A DNA stretch of 64,000 nucleotides from assembly GCA_040219295.1 (NCBI GenBank), contig JAVJST010000001.1, positions 496,001 through 560,000 of the forward strand. The letters run 5' to 3'. The stretch's first letter is position 1, and every line of letters begins with the position of its first letter. The position numbers were made by a program, and so were the translations under genes. Of this stretch, positions 25,143 to 33,812 are shown piece after piece. The DNA is from JAVJST01 sp040219295. Its GTDB lineage: Bacteria; Pseudomonadota; Alphaproteobacteria; Rhodospirillales; Casp-alpha2. The notes under the pieces were generated by a model. It worked only from the letters and a program-made list of their open reading frames with translations. It was not told where the DNA came from and searched no databases.

Positions 25143-25487
25143 TCAGAACTGCGGCAGGACCGGATACGAATAGGTCGACGCGGCAACGCACGTGAAGGTC
25201 GCCGCGACCGGATGGCTCAGCGGGCAATGCTCGTAACTCTGCTCTTTGAAAACGGCCGACTTGCCGAACTCGCCGCAGGCCTCGGCGGCCAGGTTCGTGA
25301 CGTCCGCCGGCGTGGCGCCGCGCTTGTTGTAACACACCGTGACGGTCGAAATGTCGGTCCGGTCCTTGCCGAATTGCTCGTGATCGCGGTCGAACTCCGC
25401 CGCGTCGTGAACGTAGGGCGGATCGGAACAGGCAACCAGCGTGACACAGGCCGCCATCATCGCCGCACGGGCAACTCGATACATCAT
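25143..25487 (-). CDS. Putative outer-membrane or inner-membrane lipoprotein
   Basis: 114 residues. The N-terminus MMYRVARAAMMAACVTLVACSDPP is a lipoprotein signal peptide with the lipobox LVAC, so Cys20 would be lipid-modified. The mature part has four further cysteines (VCYNKRG, EACGEFG, HCPLS, TCVAAS) that could form two disulfides. It has no recognised family. It is 30 bases upstream of the alpha/beta hydrolase gene on the same strand, so an operon is possible. Confidence 0.75.
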   Translation of the reverse strand: MMYRVARAAMMAACVTLVACSDPPYVHDAAEFDRDHEQFGKDRTDISTVTVCYNKRGATPADVTNLAAEACGEFGKSAVFKEQSYEHCPLSHPVAATFTCVAASTYSYPVLPQF

Positions 25488-25599
25488 GAGGCAGCTATAC
25501 CCTGAACCGGCGGGACCGACAACCAGACGCCAGCGACAAATGATCCTTGCGGTTCCCGTGCGCCTGAGGTGTCATCGGCGCGGTAAAGGGAGGCCAGAA

Positions 25600-26187
25600 T
25601 TGTCCGATCCGGTGGTTGTTGGAATAAGTGGCGCGTCGGGCGCCGTCTACGGTATCGAGGCGCTCCGGCTGTTGCGCGAGATCGGCGTACCAACGCATCT
25701 CGTTGTCTCCGAACTCGGCGCCCAGACCATTGGCATCGAGACCGAGATGAGCCTCGACGACGTGCGCGCATTGGCCGACACCCATCACAGCAACAAGGAT
25801 CTGACGTCGGCCATCGCCAGCGGTTCGTTCATCACCCGCGGCATGCTGATCGCGCCGTGTTCGATCAAGACGCTGTCAGGTGTCGCCAACAGCTTTTCCA
25901 TGAACCTCATGGTTCGCGCCGCCGATGTAACGCTCAAGGAACGTCGTCCGCTGGTCCTCATGGTCCGCGAAACGCCGTTTCACCGCGGCCACTTGCGCCT
26001 GATGAGCGATGCCGCCGCAGCCGGCGCGCGGATCATGCCGCCGGTGCCCGCGTTCTACACGAAACCCCGGAGCGTCGAGGACATCGTGCGCCATTCCGTT
26101 GCCCGCGCTCTCGACCTGCTGGGCATCGAGAACGATCTGATTGAGCGCTGGATGGGTGATCCCCGCCGCGCCGACGTATCCTGCTAA
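25600..26187 (+). CDS. ubiX: UbiX flavin prenyltransferase
   Basis: 195 residues from a TTG start with AAAGGGAGG six bases before it; an in-frame ATG at 25441 would add 53 residues without conservation. The domain shows VVGISGASGAVYGIEAL, LVVSELGAQTIG, SGSFITRGMLIAPCSIKTLSGVANS and RPLVLMVRETPFHRGHLRLM, all typical of UbiX/Pad1. The enzyme joins dimethylallyl phosphate to FMN to give the prenylated cofactor of UbiD-type decarboxylases used in ubiquinone synthesis. No ubiD is beside it. A cupin gene follows after 11 bases. Confidence 0.95.
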   Translation: MSDPVVVGISGASGAVYGIEALRLLREIGVPTHLVVSELGAQTIGIETEMSLDDVRALADTHHSNKDLTSAIASGSFITRGMLIAPCSIKTLSGVANSFSMNLMVRAADVTLKERRPLVLMVRETPFHRGHLRLMSDAAAAGARIMPPVPAFYTKPRSVEDIVRHSVARALDLLGIENDLIERWMGDPRRADVSC

Positions 26188-26198
26188 GGGAGAGAGCC

Positions 26199-26603
26199 AT
26201 GCAACAGGCACGCAAACTGGCCGCTGAGCTCGGCGACATTCTGAATCCCGCGTTGCGCGCGATCCGGCGTTGCGACGCGGCGGATTTCGTGCCCTACGAC
26301 CGCTACGGTACCGTGCTCGATGGCATGACCTGGCGGCCGCTCAGCGTCGACGAGGACGGCGATCTGGACATCTACATGCTGCGTATGGAACCCGGCGCGC
26401 AGAGCTATCCGCACGAACACGTCGGCGCCGAGCAGTTCCTCGTGCTCGAGGGCAGCCTGATCGACTGTGACGGCACGCGCATTTCGGCCGGTCATTTCGC
26501 CCGCTTCGAAGCCGGCTCGACGCACCATTCGACAACTGAGGAAGGCTGCCTTCTGCTGGTCATGCTGCGCACCCGGAACCGCCGGCTCGACCAGGTCGGC
26601 TGA
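26199..26603 (+). CDS. Single-domain cupin protein
   Basis: 134 residues. The cupin core is visible: MEPGAQSYPHEHVGAEQFLVLEGSLIDCDG (metal ligands His, His and Glu in the HEH...E arrangement) and GHFARFEAGSTHHSTTEEGCLLLVML. Such proteins bind a divalent metal and include dioxygenases, isomerases and anti-sigma-like sensors; the substrate is unknown. It follows ubiX by 11 bases, probably in the same transcript, with a GGGAGAGAG ribosome site. Its stop abuts the convergent NnrU stop as TGATCA. Confidence 0.85.
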   Translation: MQQARKLAAELGDILNPALRAIRRCDAADFVPYDRYGTVLDGMTWRPLSVDEDGDLDIYMLRMEPGAQSYPHEHVGAEQFLVLEGSLIDCDGTRISAGHFARFEAGSTHHSTTEEGCLLLVMLRTRNRRLDQVG

Positions 26604-27302
26604 TCAGGACGGCATCGGCAGAGGCGAGACGCCGATGATGAACGGATGGGCGACCAGCAGCGCAGCGTAGAGCGCCAACCCTGCAAACACCCGTCCCCAA
26701 CCGATTTCAGAGAATACGAAACGCTGCCGCCCCGCGGCGATCGCGGCGAACGGGATCAGCGAGGACTGCTCGCGGTAGGCCGCCCAATCATCACCGAGTT
26801 CTTTCGCCTTGCGCCGGTCGATCTGCAGCATGCCGGCGACGGCGAGGATGCCGACCGATACCTGCAGGATGATGCCCGACGCCTGCCCACTGGCCGGGAT
26901 ATGGACCAGCGCCCACAACGCAATGGCCATCAGGATCGGATGTCGGGTGATCCGGAAGATACCCTTCGGGCCGTCGGCGACGCGCGCCAACTGGTCCAGC
27001 CCCACTGCAGTCGGGTTGGCGGCCGAATAGCCGGCGGCGATGAAAATCGCGGCGACCGCCATGATGCCCATCGGCAGGTGGCGTACCCACGTCGGCGCAA
27101 TCCACAGATACTCGCGCGGTGCATCGTTGTAGACGAGAAGAAGCCAGGTGAACGCGCCGATCGCGACCAGAGAGTATGCGACGAGAAAGGCCGGTTTACC
27201 CAAGCGCTGGATAAGGGTCGCGCGGACTGCCCGGGCCGACAGCGCGAGGTGACTGATCACGAACACCGCCGCCGCCAGTATCAGGGTCGAATAGGCCGAC
27301 AT
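26604..27302 (-). CDS. NnrU family membrane protein
   Basis: 232 residues from ATG 27302; a much longer frame running back to 28718 is a read-through shadow. There are six to seven spans (LILAAAVFVISHLALS, FLVAYSLVAIGAFTWLLL, MGIMAVAAIFIAAGYSA) and the family motif GIFRITRHPILMAIALWALVH, whose RHP is shared with zeta-carotene isomerase (Z-ISO) and isoprenylcysteine methyltransferase-like folds. NnrU is linked to nitric oxide metabolism in denitrifiers, but no nitrite or nitric oxide reductase genes are near, so the role here is open. It shares the strand with the YbaN gene 11 bases upstream. Confidence 0.88.
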   Translation of the reverse strand: MSAYSTLILAAAVFVISHLALSARAVRATLIQRLGKPAFLVAYSLVAIGAFTWLLLVYNDAPREYLWIAPTWVRHLPMGIMAVAAIFIAAGYSAANPTAVGLDQLARVADGPKGIFRITRHPILMAIALWALVHIPASGQASGIILQVSVGILAVAGMLQIDRRKAKELGDDWAAYREQSSLIPFAAIAAGRQRFVFSEIGWGRVFAGLALYAALLVAHPFIIGVSPLPMPS

Positions 27303-27313
27303 GTTTCTACTCC

Positions 27314-27715
27314 CTAGTGTTGCGTGGGCCGAGTGCTCGATCGTGTGACGATGTAGACCGCGGCGGGCACCAGGATCAAGGCCAAGACCTGCCACGCCCA
27401 GGGTTCGGGCACCGCATAGGCGACGTACGCCAAGCTGAGCCCCATCATCAGCACGGCGACGATCTTGGCGCGGACCGGTATGACCCGGTAGGCGTACCAG
27501 TCGCGCACCGGGCGGCCGAGGCGCGGGTGATACCAGAGCCAGCGCTGGAAGCGAGCGGAGCTTCGCGAGAAGCACCACGCCGCGGCGAGCAGAAAGACCG
27601 TCGTCGGCAGGCCCGGCAGGAAGATGCCGATGACGCCGACGATGACCATGGTGCAGGCCGAAACGAACAACACCGCGCGCATCAAGGGCGAGCGGACGAC
27701 GTTCTCGGGCGGCAT
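27314..27715 (-). CDS. YbaN family (DUF454) inner-membrane protein
   Basis: 133 residues from ATG 27715, the shortest start consistent with the family size. An upstream in-frame start at 27979 would overlap the divergent GmhB-like gene. The domain shows VVGVIGIFLPGLPTTVFLLAAAWCFSRSSARFQRWLWYHPRLGRPVRDW, a defining DUF454 string, followed by two further spans. Function is not established, though family members sit in heme- and priA-linked contexts in other bacteria. Spacing suggests an operon with the downstream NnrU gene. Confidence 0.88.
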   Translation of the reverse strand: MPPENVVRSPLMRAVLFVSACTMVIVGVIGIFLPGLPTTVFLLAAAWCFSRSSARFQRWLWYHPRLGRPVRDWYAYRVIPVRAKIVAVLMMGLSLAYVAYAVPEPWAWQVLALILVPAAVYIVTRSSTRPTQH

Positions 27716-27839
27716 GGATGGGTCGAGGGTCTGTTCGTCGGCCACGGCCACGACGGCGCTCCGCTGCGGGTTGCGAGGATCCGAGTATAACGCCAATGTT
27801 GTCGCCCGAAAGCCAGCCTGCAAGGATCCAGCGGAACCG

Positions 27840-28493
27840 ATGGTCGCGTCCTCGACAAGTCCAATCTCTCCCGGCGGCAGCGTCGACGCCGAGGGGATCT
27901 GGCGAAGCATCCGGCCAGGCGCCGCCGAGGCCGGTCGCGGGCGGCCAGCGTTGTTTCTCGACCGCGACGGCGTCGTCAACGTCGATCACGGTTACGTCCA
28001 CCGGCTCGATGATCTCGACATGATCCCCGGCGCGGCGGAACTGATCGCCGCGGCCAACCGTCGCGGCCTGCCGGTGGTCATCGTCACCAACCAGTCCGGC
28101 GTCGGCCGCGGGTACTTCGGCTGGGCCGAGTTCACGGCGTTCCAGAGCGAAATCGAACGGCGGCTGTTGGCGGCCGGTGCCTGGATCGACGCGGCCTTCG
28201 CCTGTCCGTTTCACGCCGACGCCGCGGCGCCCCACGACGTCCCCGATCACCCCTGCCGCAAACCCAATCCGGGCATGATACACGCCGCCGCAACCGTCTT
28301 CGCGAGCGAACTGGCGGCATCCTGGATCGTCGGCGACCGGCCGGGCGACATGCTTGCCGGTGACCGTGCGGGGCTGGCCGGCGGCGTGCTGATCGGAGCC
28401 GAGGCGCCGGGTCGGCTGCGCGACACGTTCGACCTCAGAATCGCCGACGATACCGTGACGGCCGCCCAGCTGGTGCCATTGATCGCCGATTAA
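27840..28493 (+). CDS. GmhB-like HAD-IIIA phosphatase
   Basis: 217 residues. ATG 27840 is chosen; the first 35 residues are weakly conserved. The HAD core begins PALFLDRDGVVNVDHGYV (nucleophile Asp and acid/base Asp), continues TNQSGVGRGYFGWAEF, the zinc-loop-like CPFHADAAAPHDVPDHPCRKPNPGM and the final SWIVGDRPGDMLAGDRAG. This matches D-glycero-D-manno-heptose 1,7-bisphosphate 7-phosphatase and related histidinol-phosphate phosphatases. The zinc loop here is Cys-x-His plus His-x-Cys. No other heptose genes lie near, so the substrate is inferred from sequence type alone. Confidence 0.88.
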   Translation: MVASSTSPISPGGSVDAEGIWRSIRPGAAEAGRGRPALFLDRDGVVNVDHGYVHRLDDLDMIPGAAELIAAANRRGLPVVIVTNQSGVGRGYFGWAEFTAFQSEIERRLLAAGAWIDAAFACPFHADAAAPHDVPDHPCRKPNPGMIHAAATVFASELAASWIVGDRPGDMLAGDRAGLAGGVLIGAEAPGRLRDTFDLRIADDTVTAAQLVPLIAD

Positions 28494-28500
28494 TCGCCGA

Positions 28501-29283
28501 TTAATTGCCGGCGAGCCCGAAGCCGAGACCGGCGGCCCAATCGAGGCAATCCTCCGGCGTCCCGGTCGGACGAAACTCGCAGCCGACGGCACCGTCGTAT
28601 CCCGCTGCCCGCAGCGCCGCGAGACCCGGCGCAAAATCGATCTCGCCCGAGCCCGGCTCGCCGCGCCCGGGATGATCGCTGATCTGCACATGGCGGATGA
28701 TGCCGGCGTGGCGTTCAATCAGGAAAGGCGCGTCCTCGCCGTTGCGGTGCGCGTGGTAGAAATCGAACATCAGGCCGAGGCGGTCGCTGGCGACGTCGGT
28801 GATGACCGTGGCGGCATCGTCGATCCCGGCGAGATGATACTCGGGCACGTCGGTGCGGTTGATCGCCTCGATCACCAGTCCTGCACCCGCTGCGACAGCA
28901 GCGTCCGCCGCCCACGCGAGGTTGGTGAGCAAGCGTTCGCGCGCGCCGCCGTCCATCGCCAGACCGGCGAGCACGTGGATGCGCGGACAGCCGATCGCGT
29001 TGGCGTACGCGAGGGCCGCGTCGACGGAGTGCCGAAAAGCGCCCTCGCCGCCCGCCACCGACGCATGGCCCATTCGGCAGTCGCCGTCGCCGACCGGCGC
29101 GTTGATCAGCACCGGCCTAACACCATGATCGTCCAGTGCGCGGCGCAGGTCCGTTGCCGGACATTCGTCATAGGGCCATTGCATCTCGACCTGACGGAAT
29201 CCGGCCGCGGCCGCGCGACGGACGCGTTCCGGCCATGCCCCGTCGTCGAACTGGGTCGAGAGATTGGCGGCGAGGTCCATCAT
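28501..29283 (-). CDS. Hydroxypyruvate isomerase-like TIM-barrel protein
   Basis: 260 residues of the AP-endonuclease-2/xylose-isomerase-like TIM-barrel fold, closest in pattern to hydroxypyruvate isomerase (Hyi) and OtnI. Visible are AANLSTQFDDGAWPERVRRAAAAGFRQVEMQWPY, IHVLAGLA, GLVIEAINRTDVPEYHL (catalytic Glu), LMFDFYHAHRNGED (Asp and His metal ligands), HVQISDHPGRGEPGSGEIDF and GCEFRPTG (second Glu). It would interconvert hydroxypyruvate and tartronate semialdehyde or act on a related 4-carbon acid. It starts five bases downstream of the ELM1-like stop, on the same strand, suggesting an operon, though no glyoxylate genes are near. Confidence 0.85.
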   Translation of the reverse strand: MMDLAANLSTQFDDGAWPERVRRAAAAGFRQVEMQWPYDECPATDLRRALDDHGVRPVLINAPVGDGDCRMGHASVAGGEGAFRHSVDAALAYANAIGCPRIHVLAGLAMDGGARERLLTNLAWAADAAVAAGAGLVIEAINRTDVPEYHLAGIDDAATVITDVASDRLGLMFDFYHAHRNGEDAPFLIERHAGIIRHVQISDHPGRGEPGSGEIDFAPGLAALRAAGYDGAVGCEFRPTGTPEDCLDWAAGLGFGLAGN

Positions 29284-29288
29284 CGGCC

Positions 29289-30269
29289 TCAGTCGAACAG
29301 GCGGCGGATCGCCACGGCGACCTCGCCCGCGACGTCGAGACGATGCTTCGGCGGCTCAGTCTCCGACGTGCCGAACGGCACGGCGTATCCCGCGTCGTAG
29401 AGCGCCCGGTGGAAGCGCGCGTGCTTTTCCGTGATCAGGCCAGCGGGTGCGAACACCTCGACCGGCACGCCGCTCGCACAGGCATCGGAGACCATGGAGA
29501 CCGAATCCCCGGTCACCACGATGCGGTCGGCCCACGCGAGGTAACCGATGTACGGGTTGTCGCCCTTGTCGCCCCACCGGTACACGTGATCGCCCGCCGA
29601 CAGAAGCGTCTCGGCGACGGCGCCGGATCGCCGGCTGGTGGTGATCATAAGCGATCCGCCGGTTTCCGCCTTGCGGGCGGCCAGCGCCACCGCCAGTTCG
29701 TCGGCCATCGCCTGAGTGAATGCACGCCGACGCGTGCCTCCGCCGACAAAAACGGCGATCCGAGGCTGTTCAAGGTCCCCGAGCTCGGTCTGCCAGGCCT
29801 GGCGCGCCGCGGCCAGGCATTCTGGCGCCATCCGGTGCGGTGCGCCGAGGGTGCGGAGGACGTTGCCGCGTCGTTCGACGGCTGCACCGATGTCGTCGTG
29901 GGTGGGAATGGCGATGAGCGCGAAGTCGTCCGTGCCGCTGCCGGGGTCCATGAGCTGCACGAGACGGGTCCTGCCGCCCGAAAGCCGTCGGATGGCGCGG
30001 GCGACCGGGGCAGTCTTGCGCCCGGCGGCGACGATCAGATCCGGCCACGGCGGCACGATCGCCGCCCGCGCGTCGGACGCCAGCCCCCGGAGACTGGCCC
30101 CCAACAGGCCGTTGGGCAGCTCGGCCTGCCAGTTGTAGCGCAGATCGCGGGTCTCGACGGGCCAGCCGAGGGCATCCGTCACCCCCAGCACCTGATTGCG
30201 GTGCCCGGCATTCTGGTCGAGCAGCGCCCAGACCTTGGGCGTTTCAGCGGTGTCGGCGGCATTCTCCAT
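29289..30269 (-). CDS. ELM1-family (mitochondrial-fission-like) protein
   Basis: 326 residues, cytosolic. The string VWALLDQNAGHRNQVLGVTDALG and the segment LRYNWQAELPNGLLG, then PPWPDLIVAAGRKTAPVAR, FVGGGTRR and DRIVVTGDSVSMVSDACASGVPVEVF are the hallmarks of the ELM1 family, conserved in alphaproteobacteria. The fold resembles GT-B sugar-nucleotide enzymes. The plant homologue helps recruit a dynamin to mitochondria, but the bacterial reaction is not known. It is divergent from pyrE. Confidence 0.9.
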   Translation of the reverse strand: MENAADTAETPKVWALLDQNAGHRNQVLGVTDALGWPVETRDLRYNWQAELPNGLLGASLRGLASDARAAIVPPWPDLIVAAGRKTAPVARAIRRLSGGRTRLVQLMDPGSGTDDFALIAIPTHDDIGAAVERRGNVLRTLGAPHRMAPECLAAARQAWQTELGDLEQPRIAVFVGGGTRRRAFTQAMADELAVALAARKAETGGSLMITTSRRSGAVAETLLSAGDHVYRWGDKGDNPYIGYLAWADRIVVTGDSVSMVSDACASGVPVEVFAPAGLITEKHARFHRALYDAGYAVPFGTSETEPPKHRLDVAGEVAVAIRRLFD

Positions 30270-30436
30270 CGGGCAAAAATGAAGCCTGCGCGCCGCCGGT
30301 CAACCGTTTTCCGGCATCCGGCGTATTGCCGGGCCGCAGGCGTTGCCAACCACCGGAGCGGTCTATTAACTAGGCCCCCAGATTCCCCGCGGATTCCCAC
30401 CGCATTGCCACCGACGATGACGAGGCGAAAGACACC

Positions 30437-31108
30437 ATGACCAATCGAGATATCGCGCGCCAGACCGCCCGGGACCTGCTGGACATCGGCGCGGTCAACT
30501 TCCGGCCCGAGGAGCCCTACACCCTGACGGCCGGCTGGGCGAGCCCCGTCTATATCGACTGCCGCTGGGTCATCTCGTTCACCGAGCAACGCCGCCGGAT
30601 CATCGAGAACGGCGTGAAGCTGCTGGCCGAGAACGTCGGTCTCGACCAGTTCGACGCCATCGCCGGCGGCGAAACGGCCGGCATTCCCTACGCCGCCTGG
30701 ATCGCCGAGGCGACCGGCAAACCGATGCTCTACGTCCGCAAGAAGCCCAAGGGCTTCGGCCGCAACGCGCAGATCGAGGGCAACCTCGCCGAGGGCAGCC
30801 GGGTGCTGCTGGTCGAGGACCTGGCCACCGACGGCGGTTCCAAGGTCAATTTCGTCAACGCGCTGCGCGACGCCGGCGCCGAATGCAATCACACCTGGGT
30901 GGTATTCTTCTACGGTGCCTTCCCGGGCGCGCTCGACGAACTCTCGTCGCTCGGCGTGACGCTGCATCACCTGGCGACGTGGCGCGATGTTCTCGCCGAG
31001 GCCGAGGAGAACGGCGATTTCCCGCCTGACTCCATCGAGGGCGTCAAGGCGTTCCTCGACGACCCGGTCGGCTGGTCGGTCGCTCACGGCGGCAAGGGCG
31101 CCGACTGA
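30437..31108 (+). CDS. pyrE: Orotate phosphoribosyltransferase
   Basis: 223 residues. The PRPP-binding loop VLLVEDLATDGGSK at 123-136 is the PRTase signature, and Tyr/Lys-rich YVRKKPKGFGRNAQIEG supplies the catalytic flexible loop. The N-terminus GAVNFRPEEPYTLTAGWASPVYIDCR matches bacterial PyrE. It catalyses orotate plus PRPP to OMP in pyrimidine synthesis. ATG 30437 gives the family-typical size, and the gene stands alone. Confidence 0.96.
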   Translation: MTNRDIARQTARDLLDIGAVNFRPEEPYTLTAGWASPVYIDCRWVISFTEQRRRIIENGVKLLAENVGLDQFDAIAGGETAGIPYAAWIAEATGKPMLYVRKKPKGFGRNAQIEGNLAEGSRVLLVEDLATDGGSKVNFVNALRDAGAECNHTWVVFFYGAFPGALDELSSLGVTLHHLATWRDVLAEAEENGDFPPDSIEGVKAFLDDPVGWSVAHGGKGAD

Positions 31109-31154
31109 CCGGCACCTTCTTGCGGCGCTGACGGCACGCCCCTACTGTGGCGTC

Positions 31155-32825
31155 ATGACGATCCTATTGCATCGCATCTGGCCGGTTCTCGCATTGGTGC
31201 TCGCCCTGTTCGGCAATGCGGCACCGGCGCGGTCGGGCGACCTGGTCATCGGCATCACCCAGTATCCGACGACGCTCCATCCGCTCATCAACGCGATGAT
31301 GTCGAAGAGCTACACTCACGCCATGACCCGGCGGCCGCTGATGACGTTCGATCCGGACTGGAACCTCACGTGCCTGCTGTGCACGGAGATTCCGACGTTC
31401 GAGAACGGACGCGCCGAACGAGAGAAGACCCCGACCGGTCAGACCGGCGTGGCCCTGACCTTTACCCTGCACCCGGATGCCGTCTGGGCCGACGACGTGC
31501 CGGTTTCGTCGCAAGACGTCGTCTTTACCTGGGAAGTCGGCAAGCACCCGCAATCGGGCGTGGCGGCTGGAGAAACCTACAACCAGATACTCGCGATCGA
31601 CGTTGTCGACGAAAAGACGTTCGTCATGCACATCGACAGATTGGCGTTCGATTACAATGACTTCGCCGGTTTCGATATCCTGCCGGATCATGTCGAACGC
31701 TCGATCTTCGAGGCCGATCCGGCGAACTACAAGTCCCGCACGGCCTTCGATACCGACAGCCTCAATCCGGGTCTTTACCACGGCCCCTACGTGATCGCGG
31801 AGAAGGTCTCGGGCTCGCACATCGCGCTCGAGCGCAACCCGCTCTGGTGGGGGGATGCGCCGGCGTTCGACCGCATCGTCGTCCGCGCGGTCGAGAACAC
31901 GTCCGCGCTTGAGGCCAACCTGCTGTCGGGCTCAATCGACATGATCGCCGGCGAGGTCGGCATGAACATCGATCAGGCGCTCGCTTTCTCCAAACGTTTC
32001 GGCAACCGGTTCAACGTGGTGCACCGGTCGGGCCTGGTCTACGAGCACATCGATCTCAACCTCGATAACCCGATCCTCGCGGACGTCCGCGTGCGCCGCG
32101 CCCTGGTCCACGCCATCGACCGCGAAGCGATCTCGATGCAGTTGTTCGCCGGGCGCCAGCCGGTTGCGGCCTCCAACGTCAATCCGCTCGATTCCATGCA
32201 CGACGGCGCCCTTCAAACCCTCGAATACGACGTCAGGAAGGCCGAGGCGCTACTGGCCGAAGCCGGCTGGGATCGCCTGCGCGACGGTGTGCGGGTCAAC
32301 GCGGCGGGCGACAGACTATCGCTGGAGTTCATGACCACGGCAGGCAACCGGACACGGGAACTGGTGCAGCAGGTCCTGCAAAGCCAGTGGGCCCGCGTCG
32401 GGATCGAGGTCAGGATCGTCAACGAACCGGCGCGGGTATTCTTCGGCAAGACGCTGACCGAACGATTGTTTACCGGCCTCGCCATGTTCGCGTGGATCAG
32501 CGCGCCGGAATCACTGCCGCGCACCACCTTGCACTCGTCGCACATACCCGACCCGTCGAACGGCTTCGGCGGCCAGAACTTCACCGGCTTCCGCAACGCC
32601 GAGGTCGACCGGTTGATCGACGAGATCGAACTCGAACTCGACCGCGACAGGCGCCGCGCCCTGTGGAGCCGGATGCAGGAGATCTACATCGACCAGGTGC
32701 CGGTGATACCGCTCTACTTCCGGGCCAACAGCTACATCCTGCCGCCCTGGCTCGACGGTGTGACGCCGACCGGGCACCAGTTCCCCTCGACACTCTGGGT
32801 CGAGCACTGGCGCGACAACCGGTGA
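31155..32825 (+). CDS. Peptide-type ABC binding protein (family 5) of a second transporter
   Basis: 556 residues, with a Sec signal (LHRIWPVLALVLALFGNAAPARS). Family 5 segments include LVIGITQYPTTLHPLINAMMSKSYTH, TLHPDAVWADDVPVSSQDVVFTW, LYHGPYVIAEKVSG, ILADVRVRRALVHAIDREAI and QEIYIDQVPVIPLYFR. It differs from the first binding protein in its N-terminal insert with Cys pairs (LTCLLCTE). ATG 31155 is the start; a longer frame back to 30987 lies in pyrE. The two permeases follow, but no ATPase gene is in this cluster. Confidence 0.9.
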   Translation: MTILLHRIWPVLALVLALFGNAAPARSGDLVIGITQYPTTLHPLINAMMSKSYTHAMTRRPLMTFDPDWNLTCLLCTEIPTFENGRAEREKTPTGQTGVALTFTLHPDAVWADDVPVSSQDVVFTWEVGKHPQSGVAAGETYNQILAIDVVDEKTFVMHIDRLAFDYNDFAGFDILPDHVERSIFEADPANYKSRTAFDTDSLNPGLYHGPYVIAEKVSGSHIALERNPLWWGDAPAFDRIVVRAVENTSALEANLLSGSIDMIAGEVGMNIDQALAFSKRFGNRFNVVHRSGLVYEHIDLNLDNPILADVRVRRALVHAIDREAISMQLFAGRQPVAASNVNPLDSMHDGALQTLEYDVRKAEALLAEAGWDRLRDGVRVNAAGDRLSLEFMTTAGNRTRELVQQVLQSQWARVGIEVRIVNEPARVFFGKTLTERLFTGLAMFAWISAPESLPRTTLHSSHIPDPSNGFGGQNFTGFRNAEVDRLIDEIELELDRDRRRALWSRMQEIYIDQVPVIPLYFRANSYILPPWLDGVTPTGHQFPSTLWVEHWRDNR

Positions 32826-32849
32826 TGCGGAAGCGATGAGAACCAGCCG

Positions 32850-33812
32850 ATGAGCGCCTATCTCGCCCGACGCGGATTTCATGCACTCATCGTTCTCGCG
32901 GTGATGTCGTTCCTGATCTACACCCTGATGGGCCTGATGCCCGGTGATCCGATCGACATCATGCTGTCGAGCGAACCGGACATGACGACCGAAGACGCCG
33001 CCCGGCTCAGGGCGCTCTACGGTCTCGACCAGCCCCTCGTCGCGCGCTACCTCAACTGGCTGTCCGCCTTGCTGTCCGGCGATCCCGGCTACTCGCGACT
33101 GCATGGCCAGCCCGTGTTCGACGTCATCGGCCCAGCCGTGCTCAACACCGCCAAGCTGATCGGCGCAGCGTTCGTGCTGGCTGCGGCAATCGGAGTCGGG
33201 CTCGGGCTCGTCGCCGGCGCCATGCCGCGCTCGCTCAGGGACTACGCCATCAACATCATCGCGTTCGCCGGGATCTCGGTACCGCCGTTCTGGGTCGCGC
33301 TGCTGCTGATTCTGGTGTTCGCGGTGGCGCTCGGCTGGCTGCCGGCCGGTGGCATGAACCTCGACGGCACGCTGGGCGGCGAGCTTCGCCACCTCGCGCT
33401 GCCCGTTCTGGCGCTGACGGTGGCGAGTGTCGGCGGCTACACGCGCTACACCCGTGCCGCCGTGATCGAGGCGATGCGCCAGGATTACATCCGGACCGCC
33501 CGCGCCAAGGGTCTCAACGGCTTTCAGGTCGTCGTCGGCCACGCCATGCGCAACGCCATGATCCCGGTGGTGACGCTCATGGCGCTCGACGTCGGGACGC
33601 TGTTCTCGGGCGCGCTGATCACCGAGACCGTGTTCGCCTATCCCGGCATGGGCAAGCTGATCTTCGATGCGATCATGGGCAACGATTTCAATCTCGCCCT
33701 CGTCGCCCTGCTGCTCGCCACGTTCATGACGCTGGCCGGCAACCTGCTGGGCGACCTCGGCTACGTCGCGCTCGACCCGCGCGTCCGGCTCGACGAAGGG
33801 ACCGGACGATGA
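32850..33812 (+). CDS. Peptide ABC permease, DppB type (second transporter)
   Basis: 320 residues with the N-terminal span of the DppB class (LARRGFHALIVLAVMSFLIYTLMGLMPGDP). The EAA loop is QDYIRTARAKGLNGFQVVVGHAMRNAMIP. It follows the binding protein by 24 bases and overlaps the next permease by ATGA (33809-33812). Confidence 0.92.
   Translation: MSAYLARRGFHALIVLAVMSFLIYTLMGLMPGDPIDIMLSSEPDMTTEDAARLRALYGLDQPLVARYLNWLSALLSGDPGYSRLHGQPVFDVIGPAVLNTAKLIGAAFVLAAAIGVGLGLVAGAMPRSLRDYAINIIAFAGISVPPFWVALLLILVFAVALGWLPAGGMNLDGTLGGELRHLALPVLALTVASVGGYTRYTRAAVIEAMRQDYIRTARAKGLNGFQVVVGHAMRNAMIPVVTLMALDVGTLFSGALITETVFAYPGMGKLIFDAIMGNDFNLALVALLLATFMTLAGNLLGDLGYVALDPRVRLDEGTGR

Noticed and set aside
26604..28718. 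704-residue frame extending the NnrU gene upstream
   Set aside because: The extra 470 residues lie in YbaN and the GmhB-like gene in other frames. The ATG at 27302 gives the family length.
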